The notes: a model not told the origin generated them from the sequence alone. 5,060 bases of DNA from Clostridium sp. AM34-11AC (GCF_003435375.1 NZ_QWGL01000066.1:1-5060), one strand, 5' to 3'. Positions 1-5,060 are shown, counted from the stretch's first letter. Translations and numbers: made by a program.

Positions 1-20
1 AAGTAGAAAACTTTCAATTT

Positions 21-91
21 GCCACCCACACATCGGGTCAATTTGTCCTGAACTTTTACAACTTAATACCCGCCGCCCACACAGCGGCACA
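21..91. repeat. Two imperfect 20-bp direct repeats (GCC-CCCACACA-CGG block)
   Basis: Copy 1 lies at 21-40 and copy 2 at 72-91, with a period of 51 bp. Both share CCCACACA, followed by T or G, then CGG, and match at 16 of 20 positions. The second copy also forms a 5-bp inverted repeat, GCCGC with GCGGC, around a CCACACA loop; the first does not. Repeats of this sort next to a relaxase gene are candidate binding sites for MobC or the relaxase. This assignment is inference. Confidence 0.5.
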
Positions 92-93
92 CC

Positions 94-129
94 AAGCAGG
101 AAATCTGAAAAAGGTTGCCTGCTTTTTTT
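94..129 (+). terminator. Terminator-like hairpin upstream of the relaxase gene
   Basis: The arms AAGCAGG (94-100) and CCTGCTT (118-124) pair over 7 bp, extendable by two A-T pairs past a bulged G. The stem runs into seven Ts (123-129), the form of a Rho-independent terminator. It could end transcription from the gene left of the window, act as an attenuator of the mob operon, or form part of the transfer-origin structure. The loop of about 17 bases is long for a strong terminator. Confidence 0.5.
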
Positions 130-142
130 CTGCCCAAAATGA

Positions 143-159
143 GGTGGCAAAACGCCACC
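143..159. repeat. Compact hairpin GGTGGC-AAAAC-GCCACC before the relaxase
   Basis: A perfect 6-bp inverted repeat (143-148 and 154-159) with a 5-base loop sits 33 bases upstream of the relaxase start codon. No T-tract follows it, so it is not a terminator. Its position fits an oriT-type relaxase recognition hairpin, or an operator through which the relaxosome proteins repress their own operon. Both are inference. Confidence 0.45.
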
Positions 160-192
160 CCATCCACCGATTACCGAAAGGAGTGATACGAA

Positions 193-1158
193 ATGCCCTG
201 TCCGCACAATGAAATATCTATTGTGCAGCGAAGCCAACAGCAGTCTGTGGTTGCCGCCGCTGCTTACCAGAGCGGCGAAAAGCTGTTCTGTGAATATGAC
301 CAGCAAGTGAAGCACTACCCGGAAAAGCGTGGTATCGTCCACAATGAAATCCTGCTCCCGGCAAATGCCCCACGGTCGTATGCAGACCGCAATACCCTAT
401 GGAACGCCGCCGAAGCGGTGGAAAAACAATGGAATTCCCAGCTTGCAAGGCGGTGGGTGCTTACCATTCCCAGAGAGATACTACCCGACCAATATGCTGT
501 CCTTGTTCGGGAGTTTTGCCAGCAGCAGTTTGTTTCCAAAGGCATGATTGCTGACTTTGCCATCCATGCCCCCCATCCGCCGGGACACAATCCCCACGCC
601 CATGTCCTGCTGACCATGCGGGCAATGGACGAACATGGGAAATGGCTTCCCAAAAGCCGCAAGGTTTATGACCTTGATGCGAACGGGGAACGGATAAAAC
701 TGCCATCCGGCAGGTGGAAAAGCCACAAGGAGGATACGGTTGACTGGAACGACCAGAAGTATTGTGAAATCTGGCGGCATGAATGGGAGGTCATCCAGAA
801 CCGCTATCTGGAAGCCAATGACCGTCCGGAGCGTGTGGACTTGCGTTCCTATGCCAGACAGGGGCTTGATATTGTCCCCACTGTCCATGAGGGAGTTGCT
901 GTCCGGCAGATGGAAAAGCGTGGTATCCAGACGAATATCGGCAACCTGAACAGGGAAATCAGAGCCGCCAACCGCCTGATGAAGTCTATCAGGCAGCTTA
1001 TCCAAAACCTCAAAGGCTGGATTACCGAGCTGGGCGAAAAAAGGAAAGAGCTGCTTGCACAAAAAGCGGCGGAGGAAGCGACACTTCTTCCCAATCTGCT
1101 GATGAAGTATATGGAGATACGAGGAGGGATCTCTTGGAGACAGTACAAGGATATGTGA
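193..1158 (+). CDS. mobA: MobA/MobL-family relaxase, C-terminally truncated
   Basis: This 321-residue protein nicks one DNA strand at oriT, stays covalently attached and pilots it into the recipient, acting in the cytoplasm with MobC. The N-terminal relaxase domain is complete: Y25 in the AAAAYQSGEK segment fits the catalytic tyrosine (equivalent to Tyr25 of RSF1010 MobA), and H125 with the HNPHAH motif (132-137) gives the HUH metal-binding histidines. Residues 230-285 (REIRAANRLMKSIRQ region) look helical. Homologues as I recall them continue for another 100-250 residues after the LLPNLLMKYMEIR segment (299-311). Here the protein ends with a short unrelated tail, GGISWRQYKDM, encoded by the leader of the next gene, which suggests a deletion between the two genes. 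The ATG at 193 has AAAGGAG at 177-183. The stop overlaps the next gene by 25 bases. Family is certain; truncation is inferred from memory of homologues. Confidence 0.9.
   Translation: MPCPHNEISIVQRSQQQSVVAAAAYQSGEKLFCEYDQQVKHYPEKRGIVHNEILLPANAPRSYADRNTLWNAAEAVEKQWNSQLARRWVLTIPREILPDQYAVLVREFCQQQFVSKGMIADFAIHAPHPPGHNPHAHVLLTMRAMDEHGKWLPKSRKVYDLDANGERIKLPSGRWKSHKEDTVDWNDQKYCEIWRHEWEVIQNRYLEANDRPERVDLRSYARQGLDIVPTVHEGVAVRQMEKRGIQTNIGNLNREIRAANRLMKSIRQLIQNLKGWITELGEKRKELLAQKAAEEATLLPNLLMKYMEIRGGISWRQYKDM
1121..1136 (+). promoter_or_regulatory. Ribosome binding site deciding a TTG start
   Basis: GAGGAGG at 1121-1127 is a near-perfect Shine-Dalgarno sequence placed 6 bases before a TTG codon at 1134. 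No ATG in this frame gives a better start, and the protein similarity begins immediately after it. The site lies inside the 3' end of the relaxase reading frame, so the two genes are likely translationally coupled. Confidence 0.7.
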
Positions 1159-1724
1159 TTTTGAAAGCTGCCACCTTTGAAACTGGACACGGCTTTGCGC
1201 TTGGGCATAATCCGGGAGCGCCGAGCCCCTTTGTGACCTGGCAGTTTACCGAGGGGGAAAACGGCCATCGGGATTACTACTGGGGCCGCTATGGAAACAG
1301 CCAGGCATGGGCGTAGCGGGACTTTGACCGCCGGGTGGACGACTATCAGCAGCTTTACCATGCGGCGGTCAGACATACCGAGCCGGGATTGGAGGGCGTT
1401 TACCGCTATTATTCCACCCAGCGCCCCGTAGACATAGGCACCTATCCGAAGCCGCCGGATAACCAGCCCCTTTCCATCGTCAACTATGATGATGACAGGC
1501 GGCGTCCTGTGGCGGACGGCAGGCTGATGGCATGGGGCGAACTGACCTATGCAAAGCCGCTGACCGAAAAGCAGATGGAGGACTACGAGCTGAAACCAGC
1601 ACCGGGCAATCCTGACCGGGTGCGCCCATCCATTACCGCCCAGCTCAAAGAAGGAACCAGAGGGCAGAACCCCCCGAAGGAGCCCGGCCAGAAGCGGAGC
1701 CATAAAAACCATGAGGAACGATAA
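1134..1724 (+). pseudogene. Conserved mobile-element accessory protein, interrupted by in-frame TAG
   Basis: One reading frame runs from a TTG start through 196 codons but is split by TAG at 1314-1316 (codon 61). The two halves are in the same frame and read continuously across the stop (NSQAWA, stop, RDFDRRVDDYQQ), so this is a point nonsense mutation and not a frameshift. A GAG to TAG change would restore glutamate, which I recall at this position in relatives. Recognisable segments are HGFALGHNPGAPSPFVTWQF, DYYWGRYGN and LMAWGELTYAKPLT. Proteins with these segments are widespread on clostridial conjugative elements, but I know of no established function. A GTG at 1335 could restart translation, but no good ribosome site precedes it, so the C-terminal half is probably poorly made. 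It sits between the relaxase and the small gene in the mob operon. A suppressed or read-through stop, or a sequencing error, are the alternatives. Confidence 0.75.
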
Positions 1725-1736
1725 AGGAGGATCGCC

Positions 1737-1919
1737 ATGCACGAAAAAGACAACTATCTGAAAACCGCCGAGCTCTCCACAGAGCAGAACTGCAACATGA
1801 TCGACGGCGTACCCAACAACACGCCCACCCCGCCCACGCCCCCGGAGCTGGACGCAAAACCGCTGGACAAGGTAAAGGAGCCCAAAGAGCACCGGAAAGG
1901 CCGGGAGCTGGAACGCTGA
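1737..1919 (+). CDS. Small proline-rich mob-operon protein, function unknown
   Basis: This 60-residue protein has no assigned function that I can defend. It starts at ATG 1737 behind a perfect AGGAGG (1725-1730, 6-base spacing), which begins immediately after the stop of the upstream gene. The N-terminal half (HEKDNYLKTAELSTEQNCNM) resembles the start of small accessory proteins repeatedly found on clostridial integrative elements, possibly the DUF4316 group; that link is from memory and uncertain. The middle is low complexity (NNTPTPPTPPELD, about residues 27-39) and the C-terminus is strongly charged (KEPKEHRKGRELER). There is no signal peptide or membrane segment, so it should be cytoplasmic. 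Its stop overlaps the mobC start in TGATG, so it may mainly serve to couple mobC translation, or act with the relaxosome. Strong ribosome site and conserved N-terminus argue that it is a real gene. Confidence 0.7.
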   Translation: MHEKDNYLKTAELSTEQNCNMIDGVPNNTPTPPTPPELDAKPLDKVKEPKEHRKGRELER

Positions 1920-2260
1920 TGGAGAACCGCAAGCGGAATGTCCATCTGCACGTTATGGTAACGCCGGACGAGCTGGCAGCCATCCATGAACGGATGGTCG
2001 AGGCGGGCATTTCCAACGCCGGGGCCTATGTGCGAAAAATGGCTCTGAACGGGTATATCCTGCACATCGACCTTGCGCCCGTAAAAGAATTGATCTCTCT
2101 GCAACGGCGCTGTTCCAACAATCTCAATCAGGTTGCCATACACGCACATACCTATGGTGTGTACCCGGAGGAAATCGACGGATTGAAGCGGGACTATGAA
2201 AAGTTATGGGGCGAGGTGTCAAAGGTGCTGCGGGAGCTCTCCGAGCTGGTGGCAAAGTGA
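1919..2260 (+). CDS. mobC: MobC-family relaxosome accessory protein
   Basis: This 113-residue protein belongs to the bacterial mobilisation protein family MobC, which binds oriT DNA and helps the relaxase open and nick it. The N-terminus (RNVHLHVMVTPDELAAIHERMVEAGISN, residues 6-33) has the strand-helix-helix pattern of a ribbon-helix-helix DNA-binding domain, followed by the AYVRKMALNGY segment (36-46). The MobC hallmark is the RRCSNNLNQVA block (63-73), with NNLNQ at 67-71. The C-terminal part (PEEIDGLKRDYEKLWGEVSKVLRELSELV) is helical, probably for oligomerisation. Length is normal for the family, so this gene is intact, unlike the two mob genes at the front of the operon. The start codon overlaps the upstream stop in TGATG, so translation is coupled. 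A strong terminator begins at the base after its stop. Confidence 0.9.
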   Translation: MENRKRNVHLHVMVTPDELAAIHERMVEAGISNAGAYVRKMALNGYILHIDLAPVKELISLQRRCSNNLNQVAIHAHTYGVYPEEIDGLKRDYEKLWGEVSKVLRELSELVAK

Positions 2261-2309
2261 GACGAGGGCGGCAGGCTTCCGTTGTGGGGCTTGCCGCCCT
2301 CGTCTTTTT
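2261..2309 (+). terminator. Strong Rho-independent terminator ending the mob operon
   Basis: A 16-bp stem pairs 2261-2276 (GACGAGGGCGGCAGGC) with 2289-2304, with a single G-U wobble, a 12-base loop and five Ts at 2305-2309. It starts directly after the mobC stop codon. It separates the GC-rich mob operon from the AT-rich operon downstream, which must therefore have its own promoter. Confidence 0.92.
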
Positions 2310-2310
2310 A

Positions 2311-2389
2311 TTCTCACTGTATTGTATGATAGAAAAATTTACCGCAATATGGTAAAATGAAAATATCTATCGAAAGTTGGTGAGATTTG
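2311..2389 (+). promoter_or_regulatory. Promoter and ribosome-site region of the defence operon, with operator-like inverted repeat
   Basis: This AT-rich gap between the mob terminator and the nuclease gene must hold the promoter. The best -10-like element is TAAAAT at 2353-2358 (5 of 6 to TATAAT); TATGAT at 2325-2330 is another. Neither has a good -35 at 17 bases, so the exact promoter is unresolved. A perfect 6-bp inverted repeat, TTTACC (2338-2343) and GGTAAA (2351-2356) with a 7-base spacer, overlaps the TAAAAT box, the position expected of a repressor operator. GGTGAG (2379-2384) lies 5 bases before the ATG at 2390 and is the likely ribosome site. Confidence 0.45.
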
Positions 2390-3526
2390 ATGAGTGAATA
2401 TTTAAATGAGGATATATGCCAGTTTAGTAATGATGCTTCTGCATCTTCTTTTGGTTGGAATTTTCAAGCAAATGCAGGCATTTTTCTTTTTTTAAAGTAT
2501 ATGCCAGATGCAGCAGATATTAAAATTGAATCCATATCTCAAGATATTGAAATTACTTTGATTGATGAACGAAAGGTTTTTGCACAGGCGAAATCTGCAC
2601 AAGATAGCACAACCATCAAAGACCAAAAGGAAAAATTTAAAGATGCCATAATATCGTTAGCACGTAATCCGTATAAAGACAACCAATTGGTGTACATTTC
2701 TAATATACCTGATACATTTAAGTCGGCTCCAAATTTTTTTAACAATAGTATTATCCCGTACAATGATTGCTTAGCGGGAATACAGAAAGAGATTGACGAT
2801 ACCATCCTTTCAATCTCAAAAAACATTGCAAAAAAAATAAAAAAAGAAAAAGATCCTCTGAAAATCAGAAAATTGGAACAAATAAAAGAAAAAGTTGAGA
2901 ATTTCCACAAAGAGAATTTATATATATCAACAATATATCCGTATTACGGTAACGAGAAAAACAGATATACCATTATTGGCGATTCCGTTTTAAGTTTTTT
3001 GACAGATACCATCGGATTAACAAGAGATGATGCCATTTCCATAAAACAAAAGTTATTGGAGCACTGGCAACTGAATTTTGAACACAACTCTACCATAAAA
3101 GATGAGAATAAAAACAAGAAGATTTTGAAAGAAGATTTTACTTGGCCAATTGTAGCTTTTCTGGTTGATGGGAATTTTCCGGATATTGATGATTGTTTAT
3201 CGTTTTTGCCGGACCAGTCTATAAAAAAAGAGGTTGAACGCGTCATGAATGATCCGAAAAGTTTCTATCATGCACGTTACGAATTTACCAACAAAGTCTT
3301 GCAACGCTATGCGCAATTTAAAAATCAATCAATAGGGAAAGCAATTAAAAAACCAGAACTTGAATTTATTAAAGAACACGGCGATGAATTTAGAGACGAA
3401 TTTGTAATGTTGAGTAATGGCGATAATGAACTAACAGAATATCTAACAAAAGTATTTTTATATAGAATACTTACAAGCAACAGAGTAGTCCAAAAGGTAT
3501 GTAGCGCAGTCGGGGTGAAAGCATGA
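2390..3526 (+). CDS. DUF4297/Cap4-type nuclease effector, Lamassu LmuA-like
   Basis: The 378-residue product (ATG 2390, behind GGTGAG; a TTG one codon upstream is less likely) carries an N-terminal restriction-endonuclease-like domain. Its motifs are G22-W-N-F-Q26 in the first helix, E47, then S50-Q-D52-I-E54 at the end of a strand, and Q66-A-K68 on the next strand. This is the E...D...QxK pattern of DUF4297/Cap4 double-strand DNases, known as effectors in CBASS, Lamassu and related systems. Residues 110-378 match nothing I recognise; they are largely helical and lysine-rich (IAKKIKKEKD around 146-155) and may bind the partner ATPase or sense infection. No membrane segment or signal peptide is present. 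The stop overlaps the ATPase start (ATGA), so the two are made together. Codon use is AT-rich, unlike the mob genes. An LmuA-like role in abortive anti-phage or anti-plasmid defence is inferred from domain and neighbour. Confidence 0.72.
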   Translation: MSEYLNEDICQFSNDASASSFGWNFQANAGIFLFLKYMPDAADIKIESISQDIEITLIDERKVFAQAKSAQDSTTIKDQKEKFKDAIISLARNPYKDNQLVYISNIPDTFKSAPNFFNNSIIPYNDCLAGIQKEIDDTILSISKNIAKKIKKEKDPLKIRKLEQIKEKVENFHKENLYISTIYPYYGNEKNRYTIIGDSVLSFLTDTIGLTRDDAISIKQKLLEHWQLNFEHNSTIKDENKNKKILKEDFTWPIVAFLVDGNFPDIDDCLSFLPDQSIKKEVERVMNDPKSFYHARYEFTNKVLQRYAQFKNQSIGKAIKKPELEFIKEHGDEFRDEFVMLSNGDNELTEYLTKVFLYRILTSNRVVQKVCSAVGVKA

Positions 3527-4974
3527 TTATAGAGAAACTTCTATTACGAGAAGGTATGATAGAAAATTTAGACACTTTTTCAGAAAAGAGAAATCTGATT
3601 TATTCTAAGACCAACACAAAAGGAAAATCTACATTTGTTAGACTTCTATTTTATGCGTTGGGGTATCCAATTCCTAATATGCGTGGAATTAAATATGAAG
3701 ATATTATTACGGAGATAACATTTTCTGAAAAAGGGCAAAAATATACTGCCACTCGGGAAAATAATTTGCTTACACTTTTCTCCGAAAACAGTCGCATTGA
3801 GTTCACACTTCCCAGTCAACATATGAGTTTTTTGTCGTTTGTTTTTAAATATGAAAACATCAAAGTTTTAAAAAATTTATTGGGGTTTATGTATGTTGAT
3901 CAAGACAAAGGATGGACACTTCTAAATCGTGGAACCGTCATTGGAAAGATAAAATTTAGCATTGAGGAATTACTTGCGGGCTTAAATGGAATTGATATAG
4001 ATGATTTGATCGAAAAGAAAACCACACTCGAACTAAACAGAGACAAATATTTGGCAATGCTGAATATACAAGAATTGAGTGAGCAAGTTTATGAGCAAAA
4101 CGGAGAAATATTCATTTCAGACATAGAAAAAGAACTCAACGAAAAAATAGCGTATTGTAACATCAAACTTGAAAATGAAAAAAATGCTTTAAAAGAAATT
4201 AACTCTGTTCTTCTTAAAGAAAAGCAATTCTTCGACTATATTGATTCAATGAATTTATCCGTGAAACAGGATGATGTTATAATTCCGGTAAACAGGACTA
4301 CATTGCTGAATTCGACAGCAAATTATGAATATTTACGAGCGCACAGAAGCATTATAGTGACCAACATAGAAAAGTTAAAACGTGAACGTTCCTCTTATGA
4401 CGTAAAACTATGTGAATATCATGCCAAAAATGCACAAATAAGCATGTTTTCTGCTGAATCAAAAGATACCCTTGTTAATAAGCAACTTGCCAATTTTAAT
4501 ATTGATCAGACCGTAGTTGAACAGCTTTTAGATGAAACAAAGAGCGATTTGAAGCATGTTAAAGCCGAAATAAAACGAACGATTAAAAATCAAAATTCTT
4601 ACATATCGAAAATTTATAAATATGTTTTAGAATATGCAACCCAGCTTAATGTTGATGATAAAATGGTAGCCAAAGAGGATTTCATCTTTACATCAGACTT
4701 AAAATCGCTTTCGGGTGCAGTTCTGCAAAAAATGGTATTTGCTTTCAAAGTGGCTTTTTTAAAGGTTATAGAAGAAAGCATGGACACAAAATTGTTTATC
4801 GTATTGGATTCTCCCAAGGGAAAAGAGTTAGATGATGACAATATGAAGCTAATTGAAAACTTAGTAAGCGCCGAACTATGCGACAATCAAATCTTTTTTG
4901 CAAGCATTTATGATCTTGAACATGAAAAACTGATAGAAATTAAGAATCGTGCAATTGAAGGCCGAAACAACTAA
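3523..4974 (+). CDS. Compact SMC/Rad50-like ABC ATPase, Lamassu LmuB-like partner
   Basis: The 483-residue protein has the split-ATPase layout of SMC/Rad50 proteins. Walker A is S28-KTNTK-G34-K35-S36-T37, with serine where the first glycycine usually stands. The segment YVDQDKGWTLLNRGTVIG (124-141) contains the Q-loop candidate Q127. A helical, heptad-like middle spans about 155-375. The C-terminal lobe has SLSGAV (395-400), corresponding to the LSGG signature, and LFIVLDSP (424-431), a Walker B in which D429 is followed by serine in place of the usual catalytic glutamate. IFFAS (457-461) stands where the switch histidine normally lies. No CxxC zinc hook is seen. At 483 residues it is shorter than typical SMC-type defence ATPases as I recall them, so the coiled coil must be short. 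ATP-driven DNA sensing that licenses the upstream nuclease is the family model. The start ATG at 3523 overlaps the nuclease stop. Confidence 0.75.
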   Translation: MIIEKLLLREGMIENLDTFSEKRNLIYSKTNTKGKSTFVRLLFYALGYPIPNMRGIKYEDIITEITFSEKGQKYTATRENNLLTLFSENSRIEFTLPSQHMSFLSFVFKYENIKVLKNLLGFMYVDQDKGWTLLNRGTVIGKIKFSIEELLAGLNGIDIDDLIEKKTTLELNRDKYLAMLNIQELSEQVYEQNGEIFISDIEKELNEKIAYCNIKLENEKNALKEINSVLLKEKQFFDYIDSMNLSVKQDDVIIPVNRTTLLNSTANYEYLRAHRSIIVTNIEKLKRERSSYDVKLCEYHAKNAQISMFSAESKDTLVNKQLANFNIDQTVVEQLLDETKSDLKHVKAEIKRTIKNQNSYISKIYKYVLEYATQLNVDDKMVAKEDFIFTSDLKSLSGAVLQKMVFAFKVAFLKVIEESMDTKLFIVLDSPKGKELDDDNMKLIENLVSAELCDNQIFFASIYDLEHEKLIEIKNRAIEGRNN

Positions 4975-5014
4975 CAAACAGGGAGAGTACAATTTGTACT
5001 CTCCCTGTTTGTTA
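4972..5014. terminator. Palindromic terminator closing the defence operon, probably bidirectional
   Basis: Bases 4972-4992 and 4994-5014 are perfect reverse complements of each other (21-bp arms around a single T at 4993). The left arm begins with the TAA stop codon of the ATPase gene. The core is GGGAGAGTAC with GTACTCTCCC. The flanking AACAAACA and TGTTTGTT give a weak T-rich tail in both directions, so it could stop transcription from either side. In RNA the innermost bases would form a 3-5 base loop. Confidence 0.85.
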
Positions 5015-5060
5015 ATTGAGGACAGGATTCACTAATCTTTCGCAACATTTATGTCCCCGG
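5015..5060. other. Window end, no supportable gene
   Basis: These 46 bases after the palindromic terminator contain no start codon with a ribosome site and no RNA signature that I recognise. They may contain the 3' end of a gene running in from the right on the minus strand (one frame would stop at 5032-5034), but the stretch is too short to support a call. Confidence 0.3.

Larger units (their letters stand above)
1..192. other. Repeat-rich non-coding leader of the mob operon, candidate oriT region
   Basis: No convincing gene is seen here. The region holds an 8-bp direct repeat TCAATTTG (14-21 and 38-45), two imperfect 20-bp direct repeats built on GCC-CCCACACA-CGG (21-40 and 72-91, 16 of 20 matches), a small inverted repeat GCCGC/GCGGC inside the second copy (72-76 and 84-88), a terminator-like hairpin (94-129), and a second hairpin GGTGGC/GCCACC (143-159). 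It lies directly upstream of a relaxase gene. In relaxase-carrying elements that is the usual site of the transfer origin, where inverted repeats bind the relaxosome next to the nick site. The oriT role is an inference; I could not identify a nick site with confidence. No clear -35/-10 pair was found. Confidence 0.45.

Noticed and set aside
43..69. Promoter with TTGTCC as -35 and TTAATA as -10
   Set aside because: The spacing is only 14-15 bases and a terminator-like hairpin follows before the first gene, so it is not a convincing mob promoter.
481..1062. A 193-codon minus-strand open frame within the relaxase
   Set aside because: It lies fully antisense to the conserved relaxase domain and has no motif or ribosome site in support.
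1335..1724. Separate gene starting at GTG 1335
   Set aside because: It is the same frame as the upstream half from 1134, separated by only one TAG, with no good ribosome site before the GTG; one interrupted gene explains it better.
849..1892. A 347-codon open frame on the minus strand across the relaxase end and the accessory genes
   Set aside because: It is antisense to several genes with clear family motifs and good ribosome sites, its translation is low-complexity hydrophobic/arginine-rich sequence typical of a GC-rich shadow frame, and it has no recognisable domain.
2816..2850. A-rich stretch considered as a regulatory or terminator element
   Set aside because: It reads as in-frame lysine codons in an AT-rich gene and has no hairpin before it.
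5032..5060. Possible C-terminal end (reading GDINVAKD, then stop) of a minus-strand gene entering from the right
   Set aside because: Only eight codons are visible; chance open frames of this length are common, and no family can be assigned.
2261..5060. CRISPR array, tRNA, rRNA or insertion-sequence ends
   Set aside because: No regularly spaced repeats, no cloverleaf-like sequence and no transposase or terminal inverted repeat pair were seen on reading both strands.

Overview
The window looks like part of a mobilisable or integrative element from a Gram-positive gut-type Firmicute (Clostridia, Lachnospiraceae/Ruminococcaceae-like). The inference rests on a MobA/MobL relaxase and a MobC accessory protein of the type common on clostridial elements, strong AGGAGG-type ribosome sites, and no integrase, replication or housekeeping gene in view. 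The taxonomic call comes from protein style only and has not been searched.

Region 1 (1-192) has no gene. It is packed with repeats: two imperfect copies of a GCC-CCCACACA-CGG block, an 8-bp direct repeat, a terminator-like hairpin with seven Ts, and a second compact hairpin just upstream of the relaxase. This is the expected place for an oriT. Region 2 (193-2304) is a GC-rich, tightly packed mobilisation operon: a relaxase with an intact HUH/tyrosine catalytic domain but apparently missing its C-terminal part; an accessory gene with a TTG start, overlapping the relaxase and broken by an in-frame TAG; a 60-residue proline-rich small protein; and mobC, translationally coupled to it by TGATG. 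A strong hairpin terminator closes the operon at about 2309.

Region 3 (2311-4974) is a separate AT-rich two-gene operon with its own promoter-like region and its own near-perfect palindromic terminator (4972-5014). The first gene encodes a protein with an N-terminal restriction-endonuclease-like nuclease domain of the DUF4297/Cap4 type. The second, overlapping by ATGA, encodes a compact SMC/Rad50-like ABC ATPase with Walker A, Q-loop, ABC-signature and Walker B-like elements around a coiled-coil middle. A Cap4-type effector beside an SMC-like ATPase is the signature of the Lamassu / ABC-three-component family of anti-phage and anti-plasmid systems. Here no third (LmuC/middle) component is visible and the ATPase is short, so this is best read as a minimal or divergent Lamassu-like defence module carried as cargo.

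Taken together, mob genes that look partly degraded (truncated relaxase, broken accessory gene) carry a self-contained, compositionally foreign defence operon bounded by two terminators. The last 46 bases hold no supportable gene.
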